Source: Dromiciops gliroides (taxonomy: Eukaryota; Chordata; Mammalia; Microbiotheria; Microbiotheriidae). From it: 64,000 nucleotides of DNA. Each line of letters begins with the position of its first letter. The stretch's first letter is position 1. The position numbers and the translations under genes are program-made. The notes under the pieces were generated by a model. That model saw nothing but the letters and a program-made list of their open reading frames with translations, was not told the DNA's origin and searched no databases. Shown here in pieces: positions 22,301 through 37,300 of the stretch. Location: NCBI RefSeq assembly GCF_019393635.1, contig NC_057863.1, positions 640,947,806 to 641,011,805 of the forward strand, read 5' to 3'.

Positions 22301-25300
22301 CTACCTGGCCCCCAATAAGAAATCTTTAATAAATGCTTGTTGACTGACTGATGGATTGATATGATTACTAAGTGTCAGATGTGGGATTTGAACCCAGATA
22401 CTCTGATCTCAGGACTCTTTCTAGAATGTAAGCTTCTTAAGGGCAGGAACTGTCTTGATTCTGTCTCTGTCCCCCTTCTCCCCTACCTCCTAGCACAGTG
22501 CCAGGAATATAGTGATCAATGTTCATTAACTCAAGCTAAATTGAGAATCAGGAGCATCGAGAGAGGGATGAGAAGCTCTTGGGATGAAGCTGCCTTTCTC
22601 CTCCCTCAACTGTCACCCCTCCACTTTTGTCTTCTGGGTGGGCACTGCCCACTAGCTAGGCTGGCTCCTAGGCCTCTGAGCCCCCTCCCAAACCACAGCA
22701 GGGAAGATCCTCCCCCTTCTTTCCCAATGTTCCCCCACACTGTGGCCCAGAGGCTCACCCTGTCCGTGCGCCCCATCTCCAGCTCTCTCACATAGTATCC
22801 TTGGGCCTCCCTTTCTGTTACATGACGCACACGCACACAACCATAGTCCTTGGTGCAATGCTGATCTGGCCAGTAGCGGAAACACTTGTTCTGGGGGGTT
22901 AGGGAGAGACAGTGACGCCCAGCCCTGTTGGGAAATGTGACCCAACCTCCCCCCGCCACGCCCACCAAAGTCTGCCCCTAACCCGTCCTCTCTCCATCTC
23001 CTTGGTTGTCATGACGATGACATGGGTGTTCTCTTGGTACACCATGGCCCAGAAGTCATTGACGGTGGTCTGTAAGCAGCCCTGGGTCGCTATGTACACC
23101 TTCGAAGGTTCCTGGCTCTGCCCATCCTCAGGGATGCTCTGAAAGAGGGGGTGGACAGACTGCTCAGAGACCATGGTCACAGTCATTCTTGCTGCTAGCA
23201 GCCCCCTGGGCCTGGGGCTCCTCAGGCTCCTAACCTCCTAGGGGGGAGGTGGGAAGAGGAGAGCAGAGCCCTGGGACAGGGATGGCCGAGCAGGAGCCCA
23301 AAGAGTCTTCCTTCCAGATCAAAGGGAACAGCCTGGTGGAGATGGCCGCTGGGAAAACCGTGAATTGAGCCTTCAGCAGACAACAGAACGTGCAAAGGGG
23401 CAGGAGATAGATGAGTTTGTGGATGAGGATGTGGGCAGTAGCCCCGGCATAGTCCCCTGTTTGGGGCTTTGCCCAGGAAGGGAACTTTGAAGTAAAGGGA
23501 GCCTTTGTTCTAAGACACTAGCAGAGAAAGCCTGCCAGCCCCTGACACCCCTGGGTCCCTGGGGCCATCTCTAAGGGTAACCAAGCTTAGAAATGGAAAG
23601 TGCCTTAGAGGCCATCGATTTTACAGAATGGGAAACTGAGGCACCAAGCTGTGAATGTGACTTGCCCAGGGTCACTGCTTCGTCACTTGCTTCAGTGAGC
23701 TGCCGAACTGGTCTTCAGACCCCGGCCATCAGACTCCGAATCCAATTTCCCTTCACTCCACACCACGATCTCTACCCACAGATTCCTTTGTATGAACAAG
23801 GTCGCAAGCGCGCGAGCTGACAAGTCCCTTACAGGGGCTTCTAGCCTTATCCTTCCACACTGTCCACCCATTTTACAGAGGAGAAAAGTGATGCCCATTG
23901 AGGTCAAAAGTCACAAAGTGAGGGGGCAGCTCGGTGGCGCAGTGGATAAAGCACCAGCCCTGGATTCAGGAGGACCTGAGTTCAAATCCAGCCTCAGACA
24001 CTTGACACTTACTAGCTGTGTGACCCTGGGCAAGTCACTTAACCCCCAAAGTCACAAAGTGAGTAGGTAGCCAAGCCAGGCCTCTAACTCCAAAGTTAAT
24101 ATTCTTTTCACTAGACACACATGACCACACCAAAAGCTGCATGCGTGGGTCACATCTGCATTCGAACACACACACACACACCTTAATGTAGTTCGCATTA
24201 ATGTAGTCAGCACCTGGCACACTCCCATCCACATCTCGAAGGGTAACACGGGTGGTGTCAACTGTAGGAGGTAGGGAGACAAAAGGGAGAAAGGAGCAGG
24301 AAGGGTTGGGAGCTGGGGAGAAAAGAGGCCCAGGACTCCTAGGGCACTGGACACCAGGACACAGGGTGCCCTGGTCCCCTCCCTCCTTTGACCTGCCTGA
24401 GGTTGAAGAGCAGAGGAAACTGTGGTAGACAGAGGGGGGATGTGAATGCCTGAGGAATGTGTGTGGAAGAGTATGGGAGAGTGTGTTGTGGGGGCAGGGG
24501 AAAAGTGATGGAATCAGTTAGCATAGGGCATGAAGGATTCATAGAACTACCCACTGGAGGGAGGTAAGGAAGAAAGAAATCCAGGACTAGAAAGGGCTCT
24601 CTCCCACCCCCAGACTCCCACCCCGAGATCCTCACAGGGAAGAATGTTCTTGTAGCGGTTCTTGGCTTTGTTCTCAGGGCGCTGCCCCTCCTTTCGAGGG
24701 TACAAAAGTTTACATTCCTGCTGCTGCAGCATCTGGAAAAATAAAATCCACTCTGGCTCAGTCCTACAGCTCAGCCTTGGTCCCATCCCCTGCCCCACAG
24801 CTCAGCCCTGGTTCCAATCCTCTGTTTCAGTTCTGACACCAGACCTGACTCATGCTCCATAGCTCTCAGCCTTGGCACTGACCTTAGAACCCAACCCTAG
24901 CTAATCCTAACCCTACCCAGCCCCCAGATCCAAAACCTCTTCCTCTTAGGTCTCATACCCCATCTCGGACCAAGATCATCCTTATCCCTTCTTTGTTCCA
25001 GGCTCAGAGAGACTCAGTTCCATAATCAAGACCATAATGCCAGGCAAGGACAGAGCCAGGATGAGACCCTAGGAGCAGCAGTTCCTCTAGTGCTGGGTCT
25101 GGGGGCTTTAGGGGCCAAGATTAGGGGCAGCAAGCAGATCTCCTGCCCTTACCTCAAACTCCTCCCAGAATCCTTGCTTGGCCTTCTCACTCTGGTCTGC
25201 CATCTTGGTGAGCTCTCGGACACGGTTCTCAATGTTGGCAGCATTTATCCTGGTGGCATTAAATGGCTGGCAGAAAGAACGGGGTCAGGGTCAGCTCTGC

Positions 25301-28300
25301 CAGTCCTCTGCTTCCCCCAGACCTAGCTCTTCCAATCCTCTCCTCCCCATCTACCCCAGCACTAGGTAGACGGGAGCTGTAGTAAAAACTCATCCAGAGA
25401 AACTTGGATGTTTAGTTGCAATTGATCAAGGCTTCTAGACTCCCCCAGCCCCACTTGCCCATCCTGCACTAAACAGCCAAACATATATTCCTAAAGCACA
25501 GGTCTGACCATGTCACTCCACTACTCCAAAGCCTTCTGCGGCTCCCCATTGCCTCTGTGATGAAAAGAAACCTGCCCAAGCCTGACATTTTTTTTAAGGT
25601 CAATGAGGGTTAAGTGGCTTGCCCAGGGTCACACAGCTAGTAAGTGTCAAGTGTTTGAGGTCTGATTTGAACTCAGGGCTTCCTGAATCCAGGGCCAGTG
25701 CTCTGTCCACTGCGCCACCTAGTTGCCCCCCCAAGCCTGGCATTTAAAGCCTTCCACAATCTGGCCACCACCCACCTTCCCAGGCTCATGGCATGGCTCC
25801 CCTTCACACACTCTGGGTTCTAGACAAACAGATCTACCAGCTGTTCCTTTGACTCTGCATGCCATGTCTTAACCTAGATTCCCTTCTCTATCTCTTAGAA
25901 GTCCTTCATCCTTCGGGGCTCAGGTGCCACCTCCTATAGGAAGCCTTCCTGGATCCCTCCCAGTCCTTAGTATTAATAAGTCAATCAATCAATTGATCTC
26001 AGATTGCCTCATATTGATTTATCTGTCTACAATTTTATCCCTCAGGATAAAAGTCCCTTCTTGTCTTTCCCTAGTAGCCACATAGAAAATGCTTGTTAAA
26101 TGAAACTAAATTGATTATGGACATTCTACTAATCCTGTGGCTCTACCACCCGGGCTTCCTAGGACTTTCTCACCCTCTCTCAAAGAGTTTCTTTTGATTA
26201 GAATGTAAGCACCTTGAGGGCAGGGGATGATTGGGTTTCATCTTGTATCTGTGATCCCTAGCATCTAGGAGCTCCAACCCCTTTGGATCCCAGAACCTCT
26301 GAGCTGGGAGGGACCTGAAAGACCAACTCCTCTACTCCATGCCAGAAAGAGAAACTGGCACCACCCGCCCAACTGCCAACATGCCCAGAACGTAGTGACT
26401 CTATGTGGAGCAGGAAGCCCATTGCATGCTGGGACATCTCTCATTGCTGGGAAGTATTCTCTGACATCCAGCCTGCATCTGCCCCTCTGGAGCTCCTCTT
26501 CCCCAACCTTTACAGCCCAACCCCCAATGGCTCCTAGCTTTCTGCCTACTGAGGCCAAGCAGAATGGGGCTAATCCAGCTTTTACATGCTAGAAAAGGCT
26601 GGATGGCCACTCAATAGGTGTGTTGTAGTGGGGATGAATGGGTTAGATTAGATGACCTCAGAGGTGCCTGCCACGCTAACATTCTGAGCTTCTGGGATAG
26701 CCGAATACTTTGTTGTCATGCCTGACTCTTCATGATCCCGTTTGGGGCTTTCTTGGCAAAGATACTGGAGTGGTTTGCCATTTCCCTCTCCAGCTCATTT
26801 TACAGACGAGGAAACTGAGGCAAACAGGGTTAAGTGACTTGCCCAAGGTCACATGGCTAGTAAGTGTCTGAGGCCAGATTTGAACAAAGTTCTTCCCGAC
26901 TAAAGGCCTGATGTTCTGCCACTGTGCTACCACTGTCATAGCTCAATACTAGAACAATTATAACCCGCCTTGCTCCCCCAAACAAGTTTCTTCTTCTCCA
27001 GGCTAAATCCAGGCACCATAAATCTCTGAGCTAAAAAGGACCTTGTGGGTCACCAGGTTCAAGCCCTCACTTTGCAGATGAGGAAAGTGAGTCCCAGCAT
27101 TCCTGGGTCCTTGCTCCAGGTTGCCTTCCTCATCCTGGCTGTGGATGCCAGAGCCCCTCCCCTTGGATGGGGAAGGGGCCCTCTAATCCCTGAGGGTCGG
27201 TCCTGAGGCTCAGGGGCACTGGTAGGTACCTGTTTGAGATGCACGACGGCCCCTGATTTCTCCACCATGGGGTTCTTCTTATAGTGCTCCACAAGGTCTG
27301 TCAGGGTGTCGAAGCGTTCCCCTCCACCCACATCATACTTGCCGTCCACCTGGGGAGAAGGTGTGTGAGTGGGCGTCCCCAGTGCCCTCCCCCGCCCACT
27401 CTCCCTGCCCCCCACAGCCAGATGCCACACCTGGAAGCGGATCATGACGTGGGTAACCCGGGGCCGGCGGTCACCGCCATCCAGCTTGTCTAGCTCCTGG
27501 GTGAGGACAGAGAGAACAAAGTCCCCGGGCTTGCTCTGACTCTCTCGTACCAAGAAGCTCCCCGGCTTGCCTTTCTCTGTCAGCAGCTTCTCGGCCTCCT
27601 TGCCAAAGAGATGTCCGTGGTACCACCTGGTCGGGGTAAAGAGGGTGGGACAAGTGATAAGCCCAGGAGAATGATGGGATTCCCCTGTGCCAACTCAGGT
27701 TAAGGGCTACCCACAGACAGATACACCAAGATGAGGGGTTACTCTGGGAGCCTACCTAAGGCGGGACATGGATTTCCTCCTCATCTCTGAGATCACAGGA
27801 TCTGAAGAGTTGGGTGACCTCGGCAGTCACCTTGTCCAACCCGAACCCACAAAGGAATCCCTTCTCTAACATCCTTGACAAGCAATCATCCAGCCTTTGC
27901 TCGTAGACCTCCAGGGACGGGGAGCTCACTACCTCTGGAGGCAGCCTCCTCTACTCTGGGAGAACTCAAATGGCTAGGGAGTTTTTCCCTGACATCAAAC
28001 CTACATTCACCTCTTGGACCCTTCCTCCCACTGCTCCCGGACCCTCTGGGTTTCACACGCCAGCTGTTAAGGTGCTCAAACCCGCCGTGGCATCCTCCCC
28101 CAAGCATTCTCACTGAAGCCTGGACTGTCTTAGTTCCTTTTACTAAGTGGGAACAAAATCACTTAATGCAGAGCATCTTGCCAGCCCCAGACCACACTTT
28201 GCATCCACATACCTCAAACATGTTGCCATCTGCCCGGCTGGTACGTTCATAACCCCACCCCCCATTTCTATTTCAGGAATCAAACCATCACTACCATCTA

Positions 28301-31300
28301 CTCTGGAAAGGGCTTGGCTGCCAACTGCCCTATGGACCAACTCAACATCCCTGGGATGCTCCAGACTCCCTGGATGCCCCTCTCCTGTACAGATTGTCTC
28401 ATCTCATTAGACAGGAAGCCCCTCAGACACAGGACTGTCTCCCTCTTTCCATTTCATAGGGAAGGGCTGGAGAGGAGCTCAGAGGTAATCCTGTTTTACA
28501 GATGGAAAGGTCACACAGATAGCAAGTGTCAGAAGCAGAATTCAAACCCAGGCCCACTGGACACCAGAACCTCTCTGGGGTGGTGGACTTGTATTCCCCA
28601 CAATTAGCGCAATGACTGGCTAGAATACGTTTTCTTTCATCTGTCTGGCAGGGAACCAAGGCCTCCCATCATCCCACCCATCCCCCTTCAGATACCCTGC
28701 AGTTTCTCAGTCTTTTTTTTTATTCTTTTTCTGCAGGGGCTGGGGGAGAAGGAAAAAAATTGGGTCCAGGGTCACAGCAGCTAGTCCGAGGTCAAATTTG
28801 AACTCAGATCTTCCTGACGCCTGAGCCAGTGTTCTACCCACTGTACCACATAGTTGCTCCCTCAATATCTTTTTTAGACTGTGGCACCCAGAAGTGAACA
28901 TATGGGGTCTGACCAGGGCAAAGGACAGTGGGACGACATCACCTTCTTATTGCTCAAAGTTCTAGCTCCCTCCCCCAAAGCACCCAGCACAGGACTGGGG
29001 AATGAGACAGGAGACCTGAGCGATGCTTAGAGGACTAACTATGGCATCAGAGGATCCAAATTCAAATCCCACATTCGGAGGACCTGAGTTCAAATCTGAC
29101 CTCAGACACTTAACACTTACTAGTTGTGTGACCCTGGGCAAATCACTTAACCCCAATTGCCTCACCAAAAAAAAAAAAAAAAAAATCACACCTTCTCCAG
29201 GAAGCCTTTCCTAATCTCCCATAATTCTAGTGCCTTCCCTCTGTTGATTACTTCCCATTCAGCCTGTCTAAAGTTTGTTTGTATGTAATTATCTGCTTGT
29301 TGTCTCCAGGTTAGACTGTGAGCTCCCTGAGGGCAGGGACTGTCTTTTTGCCTTTCTTTGTATCCCCAGCACTCAGAACAATGCCTGGAACACAGTAGGC
29401 ATTTAATAAATGCTGATTGATTGACTGACTGACTACCTGCCTGTGTGACCTTGGGCAAGTCACTTGTAGGCAGGTGCTGTCTTCCTTTTCCTGTTTCATA
29501 GGATTATAGAATAAGACCCAGGAAGATTGTCCCTTGGGTCTAACTTTCCTCATCTGTAAAATAAGAAGCCATAACTTGATGACCTCTGAGGTCCCTTCTA
29601 GCTCTCCATCTATGCTCCAATGATCTAACATGGTTGGGCTTCTCACAGGGGCTGGGTTGGGGCTGACTGACATATGATGGGGCAGGCCAAGGGGAGATAG
29701 TTCCCTGCAAGCCCCACATTGGCCACTAGGTGGTGGTCTCTCCCTATTCTGCAGAAATGGGGCAGAGATGGGGTGGGGAGGGCAGTTAGGAATGTCACTT
29801 TGGGGGTTCTCTAAAGGTCAGGAGGGACACAGTTTGTCCCTAACACAGACCCCTGGGTGGGGACCCTCAGCCCTGCAGCGCTCCTACCCATGCTGCCCCA
29901 AAATAACCCCCCTCCCTCACCTCCCAGCCACTTCTTACCACTACTACCTGTACCAACCTGCTTCTCACTCCCACCCCAGAGACTGCTCACAACCTAGACC
30001 TTGGATTTAGAGGCAGGTCGTGCAACCTTCCCCTCATTAGAGAGGAGGCCCACTTCCTCAAAGTCACGAGGTTAATAATTATGATTTGGTGATAATGCTA
30101 ATAATAGCTCCCACTCAAAAATATGCAGTGCACCTGCCATGTATCACCTCATCTTCTCCTCCTGACAACTCTGTGAAGCAGGCACTATTATTAATAATCC
30201 CTACTTTACGGGTTGGGAAACTGAGGTTCTGGGAAGTTAAGTGGCTTTTGCCCAAGTTCCCACAGCTAGTAAGTGTGACTGTGGGGGAGCAGAATGCCCA
30301 AGTGTTCCTGCCTCCTGAGGCTAGCGATCTATCTGCTGCATCTACAACCCACAGAGCTAGTCAGCGCCTGAGCCAGGCCTTCTGAGTCCAAGTCTAGCAC
30401 CCCCATCCCTCCTGCTTCATGGACAGAGCTCCAGTCTCCTTCCTTCAGTCCTGGCTCAGAGGGGCTCCCAGAGTCCATCCTGGGCTGAGCTGTGCTGATG
30501 TTCAGAAATAGTGAGTAAGTCCAGCTTGACTGGAACACAGAGTGTATGAAGAGGGGTAATGAGGTTTAAGTCTGGAAAGGTTAGCTGGGGCCAGACTGTG
30601 GTGGGCTGCTGAGGGCATGCCAAGGAGTCTGTGTTTTATCCCAAAGGCGAGAAGCCGCCCTTGAAGGTTGTGGGCTGGGAGATGGGCTTTAAGGAAATGA
30701 TTCTAGCAGCTGTATGCTAGAGAGAGCAAAGTGGAGGCAAATGGGAGAGGGACTGAGCTGCTGAGCGAAGACATTGGCCATGTGAGCGGGGAGAGGTTTG
30801 GTCGCCAGAGGTGTTGGGGCTGATGTGGAATGACAACTGATTGGCTGCATGGGGGTTGGGGAGAGGAAAGTGAGCTCAATGAGACAGGCAAGTGTGGATT
30901 GCAGAAGGTGGGTCCCATTTGGGATGCCCTGAGTTTGAGAAGTAGGTGGAGATGCCCAGTGGGCAGTCAGGGTTGCCAAAATGGAGCTCAGAAATGACAG
31001 AGTTGGGAGTCATCTGGGTCAAGATAATAATTAAACCCCAGGAGGGGATAAAAACCATCAAGAGAAGGGGCAGCTAGGTGGCGCAGTGGATAGAGCACCA
31101 GCCCTGGATACAGGAGGACCTGAGTTCAAATCCAGCCTCAGATACTTAACACTTACTAGCTGTGTGACCCTGGGCAAGTCACTTAACCCCAATTGCCTTG
31201 TAAAAAAAATCATCAAGAGAGGTTAGAGAGGAAAAAAAGAGAAGTAGGGCCTGGAAAGCCTTGGGAGACACCCACAGATGGGGGTGGGGGTGGGGGCTGG

Positions 31301-34300
31301 ACCCAGACGAGGCATCCAGCCTGAGCAGCCCAACACTATCAGATGGAAAGGGGAACCAGGAAACCAGCTCATCACAAAAGCCAGCAGGAGCAAGAGGGCC
31401 CAGGAGGAAGGTGACCCAGTGTCAGAAGTGGCAGAGGAGTCACTGGGTGAAGACTGAAAAAAGCAGACAGGGTTTTGTGGTCAAGAAAAAGTGCTGGCAA
31501 CGTCGGAGAAAACAGTTCAATTGAGTGGTCAGGACAGAAGCCAGATCCCAAGGAGCTGAGGAGGGAGAGAAAGTGGAGGAAATCAATCTGTGTTTTCTAA
31601 TTTGGCTGAGAATTAGAGAGCAACATAGGATGGGAGATGGAGGGGATGGTGGGGGGACAATGAAGGGTTTTGTTGCTTTAAGAAAGGAGGAGATCTGGGG
31701 GTGTTTATAAACAGCAGGGAAGGAGCCAGTAGATAAGGAGAGATTAAAGATGAGAGGCAGAGGAACTATTGACTAGGTGAACTGCCAGAGGATACAGAAG
31801 GTGAAGATAGCAAGGGAATGAGTAAAGAGGATGGTCTAGGCAAGAAGGGCCACTTTATCAGAGAGGAGCAAAGGAAGAGAGAGTTGTAGATAATGTAGAA
31901 GGGTTTGGGAGTACAGACAGAACTGGGGAGAGAAAAGGAAGGTCACAAGGGATGGTCTTTATTTTCTCAGTAAAATAAGAGGCAAAGTCCTCTCTCTACT
32001 AAGGAGAAGAGTAGATGTAAGAAGCTTGAGAAGATACAGAATAGCTATTGTTGGGGGAAAGGGGGTAGGGATAGAGGGGAGAGAGAAGAAGGAGGAGGAG
32101 GTGGGGGAGGAGGAGAGGAGGAAGGGGAAGAGGAGGAGGAAGAGGATGTAGAGAAGAAGAAGAAGAAGAAGAAGAAGAAGAAGAAGAAGAAGAAGAAGAA
32201 GAAAGAGAAGGAAGAGGAGAAGGGAGGGAGGGAGGAGAGACAGACAGACAGAAACAGAGACAAAGAGCCAATAGGAAAGAATAAAAGTAGGGGCCCAGTG
32301 GAAATTCGATAACATGCATTTCTAGCAGTCAGCACCCTTATGGGACTCACTTGGACATGATTCACCAACATGTGAGAAGAAACAGAGAAAATAGGTGGTG
32401 CAGTAACCCAGGACTGGATCGGAAACTTAGTTTGAAGCCCTCCCGTTTCAAGGAGCCTAGCACCTCCCACAGGAGCCCAAAGTTTTCCTCTCCAAGCCCC
32501 AAACTGCTCCTCTCTATGTTCTTCCTGCTCCTAGTTTTGTGTTCTAGGGCCAAGTAGTACAAGTTGATTCCTTCTTGTACATTTAGTACGGTGTACTCAT
32601 GTACACACACACACACACCCCTCTTCACTCCAGCTTATCAATGCCCTTCCCAGAATGTCTTGCCTGCCAAGACTAAACCTGATCTTCCCCCAGATGCCGT
32701 CTGCCCAGGGCAGAGGACTGTGAGCCTATCACATCTCTGGTCCTGGATGCCATCCCTCCCTGAATGACCACATTAAGGAAGGCATTGTCTCCCAAAGGAG
32801 GTAGGAAGACATTTTAACAGGGATACACCGGAGATAAAGAATACCCACTTTAAGGAGGCTGCAAAAACGTCTGCCTGTAGCCATGGAGAGTGGACCATGG
32901 AGAGAACGCACTTGCTCCATCCTCCACCTCCCACCTCTGGCTGCTGTTACCTAGAATCATGGACTGTCCAGAAGGGGTGGGGACTGTAGAGATCACGGAG
33001 CTGAGACCCAGAGAGAAAGGGATTTGCCCGAGGTGCCTCAGGAGCTGTGGTAGGGCTGAGGCTAAACCCAGGTCTGCTGGGTCCTTCCCACTTCCCCACA
33101 ATGACTTCAGACTAGAGAAACCAGGGCAGAGCTGAATAAAAGCACTCAGTCTTCTTGATCTTCCTGGGGTACTCCTCCACCCCACCCCTGCTATTGCCCC
33201 CCATAAGGGGAGAAAGGGGTTGAGCCCCAGGGAGGGTTTGGTTACAAAGGCTCTCCAATAGCCTAGAAAGAACACTAGACAAAACGTCAAGACCTGAATT
33301 CAAATCCCAATGATACTTTCTAGCTGTTTGACCAGGGGCAAGTCACTTGGCTTTGGAATCTCAGTTTCTTCATCTGTAAAAAGGAGATGAGAAGCAGTAT
33401 AGTAGAGGGGATGGTGTACCAGGCTTAGTATCAAAAGACTTGGGGGGCAGCTAGGTGGCACAGTGGATAGAGCACTGGCCCTGGAGTACCTGAGTTCAAA
33501 TCTGACCTCAGACACTTAGCACTTACTGGCTGTGTGACCCTGGGCAAGTCACTTAACTCCAATTGCCTCACTAAAAAAAAAAAAAAAGACTTGGGTTCAA
33601 ATATCCTGCTCTGATACTTACTGGCTGGGTGACTCTGGGAAAGTCCCTTTGCCCCTCTGAGCCTGACACAACTCCTTAGGTTTTCACTTAGAGATGGGCA
33701 GGGAATCCCACACCCACAAGATTATGTATTGATGTAAAAATAATCATGTTATTTGTGTTACCTACCCCACAGGCCTATAAACTGCAAAACAGTATAGAAA
33801 TGTGAGTTCTTATTTATAACTGGTCACCACAGCATTAGGGGGAGGCCCTGGTGGGGAGAGGCGGGAAGGGGGCTCAGCTGGAGGAAGTGAGATTTGGCCA
33901 GGGAGCCTCTCTCCATTTCCCTTGCCTGGGCCTCCCCTTCTGACTGGCATGTGTATGTGTCTGGGTGGGTGGGGAGGGTGGGGAAGGGGACAGCACCAAA
34001 GGGTCCCAGAGAGGGAAGGGAAGGGTCACTGAAGGTCAGAGCCAATTAGTAGCTATAAGTAGAAGAACTGGAAAGGAGCCATACCCACCCACCCCCCACC
34101 CCCAACTCACCCAGTTCCTCATTCCGGCACAGACTTGTTTCAAGGAATCTTACCATTCATTCTGTCCCCAGGCAGGGCCATCAAGCTAAATCCCTAACTG
34201 TGGGTCTCTGGGTGGAGAGCACAGTTCTGAGGAGTCTGAACTCCCCCTCACGAGGGGGGGGGGGCTGGTAGAGGCAGACACCTGACTCTCCTTCCTGAGG

Positions 34301-37300
34301 TCTAACCTCAGTCTTTCTTTTGTTTTTGTTTTGTTGTTTTTGCGGGGCAATGAGGGTTAAGTGACTTGCCCAGGGTCACACAGCTAGTAAGTGTCAAGTG
34401 TCTGAGGCCGGATTTGAACTCAGGTACTCCTAACTCCAGGGCCAGTGCTTTATCCACTGTGCCATCTAGCTGCCCCCTCAGTCTTTCTTGATGCTCAGCC
34501 ATGGACAGTTAGCCAGCCTGGTATAGTCCAAAGGGCTTTAGGCTTGGAGTCAGAAGAGTTCAGGGTTCAGATCCTGCCTTAGTAATTGTATTACCCTAGA
34601 CAAATCAATTCATCTTTCTGAGCCTCAGTTTCCTCATCTGTAAAATAAAGATAACCTCCAGTACTCTACTCATAGAGCTTTTGTAAAGAATATTTTGTAA
34701 CCCAAAAAGCACTAAACAAGTGTCAACATTTTGGGGGGCCATGGGGGGAAGGTCTGATTCCCATCAGGGTGGGAATTCCTTTCACTGATGCATATTAGTA
34801 ACTACTCTGTAACTTAGACTGGTTATAGAGAGTCACCTAGGGCATTGAGAGATTAAATGATTTGCCCAGGTTCATTTAACATTACCAGTATGGGTCAGAG
34901 ATAGGATTTGAATCCAAGTCTTCCTGAAACAATCGTCACCACCACCATCCACCATCATTATCACCATCAGTAACAACATTGCCATCGCTATCGCTGTCGC
35001 CATCACCACCACCATCATCCCTGGGATAAGTTAGAAAGCAGCCCTGTCCAGCCTCTTTGTGAATCCCTCTCCAGGCATGAAGCTGGGGAGGTAGAGGGGC
35101 CTGGAATGTCTCACCAGGCATTTGGAACTTACCTCTCAGATGTTGGGTCTTGGCAATTGAGTGGGTATCTGAGCTCAATAACATCCCCATTCTTCTCCCT
35201 CAGCAGGCCGTGCTGTTCTGTGTAGTACTGCACAAGCTCAGCCAGGGTGGCAAACTTCTCGCCCCCATAGAGGTCATAGTAGTCCCCCGAGTTCTGGATT
35301 TTAATATGGGTCACCTCCTCATTCCGTCTGCAGAGAGCAAGATCAGTCAAGGCCTTGGGGGAAGGGGGAGAGCCCTGGGTGGGAAGCCATCCCTAGCCTG
35401 GACTGGGGCCCAATGTACATCCCCTTGGCTGTTCCTCACACCAGACACTCTATCTCCTGACTCCAAGCATTTTTTCTGGCTGTGCCTCATACCTGGAATG
35501 CTGTCCCCCCTCATCCCAGCCTCCTGGATCCCCTGCCTTCCTTCAAGTCTCAGCTAAAATCCCACCTTCTCCAGGAAGCCTTTCCCAATTTCTCTTCACT
35601 CTCCTGCCTTCCCTCGGTTAATTCTATTCTATTTATCTTGAAGATAACCTTGTTTGTACCTAGTGGTTTACATGTTGTCTCCCCCCCCCCAATTCGATTG
35701 TAAGCTCCCTGAGGGCAGGGACTGTCTTTTGTTTTTGTATCCCCAGGATTTAGCACAGTGCCTGACACATACTCGCTACTTAATAAATGTTTATTGATTG
35801 ATTGATTGTGTCTTTCTTTGTATCCCCAGTGCTGGGCACATAGTAGGCACTTAATAAATGTTTGTTAACTAACTGTCCAGAACAGGGCTCCTGTTTAATC
35901 ATAGATGGTCCCCCTTCCTCAGAATAAGAATCCAAACAGCCATCCCCAAGCTTCCGAGGGAGATTGCCAGCAGGAAAGGTTATAGGATTCTAGATATAGA
36001 ACTGCAATCAACAGGTCATCCCATCCAGTCCCCTCTTTTTAGAGCTAGATAATGAAACTGAGGCACAGTGAGGTTAAATGACTTGCCCAGGGTCACACAG
36101 GGGCAGAATCTGAATTCAGGTATTCCTGACTGCAGGTCCAATGCTCCATCCATTTTGCCACCTCAGGAGCCCCATTTCCCCTGGCTGTTTAATGTCCCTA
36201 GGAAGTTGCTCTGAGAGTCTTCCTCATTTTCTATTCCTCCAGAGAGGAAAGAGGGCTGGGCTTAGAGTCAGGAAGACAACCTGGGTTCAAATCTTGTTTC
36301 AGGATGTTACTAGCTGTGTGACCTTGGAAAAGCTACTTTCTCTGCTCATCAGTCTCCTCATCTTTAAAATGGGTATTAAAAATAGCCCCTTCCTTACAGG
36401 GGTAATAGGATCCTCGAGTAAGATCACATACAAAATGCTTTGTAAATCTTAAAGCTTTATATTAATGTCAGTTATCATTTCCCAAGTCTCAACCCCAGGC
36501 TGTGGGGTTCATCTTGGCATCTAACTTCTTACTACTCTGTCCTCAGTGGAGATCTCTGAAAGGCTTGGAGAGTGTTCTGATGCTTTATCCCCCCACCCCA
36601 AATGCCTCCCCTCACCCCAGTCTAGCTTGTGGGGCTCAGGTAACTCCCACTCTCTTGGGTGGGAAATCCCAGGGTGCTCCTCTCCAATTTCCTCCCCTCC
36701 CCCCACACAATGCCCTTGTTCAAGGAGACCATTCCTCCCCCAAACTTCAACCCCCTCCTGAATGGGCGCCCCAGCCAGACAATTGAGACCATTGATAGAC
36801 CAGAGCCCTGAGGGAGCCCAGACTGGACCAGGCCCTCCCCTCTCCCAGCGCAGCTAACAGGCTCACACAAAGAACATGGGCTATGGCGGGGGAGGGGGGT
36901 ATACATAGAAACCCAAGCCCAGAGAAAATGGAGATGAGGAAGGGGGAAGGGACCCTCTCACCCCCTATCAAGGCTATGGGCTTATCCTCCCCACTGGGAC
37001 TGGCTCTAGGGATGGGGCTGGAAGACAGAGCTCTTGATCTAATGTTCTCCCCCCCCAAAAAAATTAGGGGGGGAGGGCCTCAGGGCTGCTTAGAGCAGGA
37101 GACCATAGAAGAACAGATGTGTTTGTGGGGGTAGAGGCTAGACTAGGAGGGTCTCATTCCCTCCATGTCCCCCTCCCCTCGTTCTAAGGGGAGAAAGTTC
37201 ATTCCTGACACATCAAGGTTAATTGCAACTCCTGACCCTCACCAGCACACAGACGATGCCCGTGTCCAGAGGGAGACAGGGAGGGGACATGGGAATCTGG

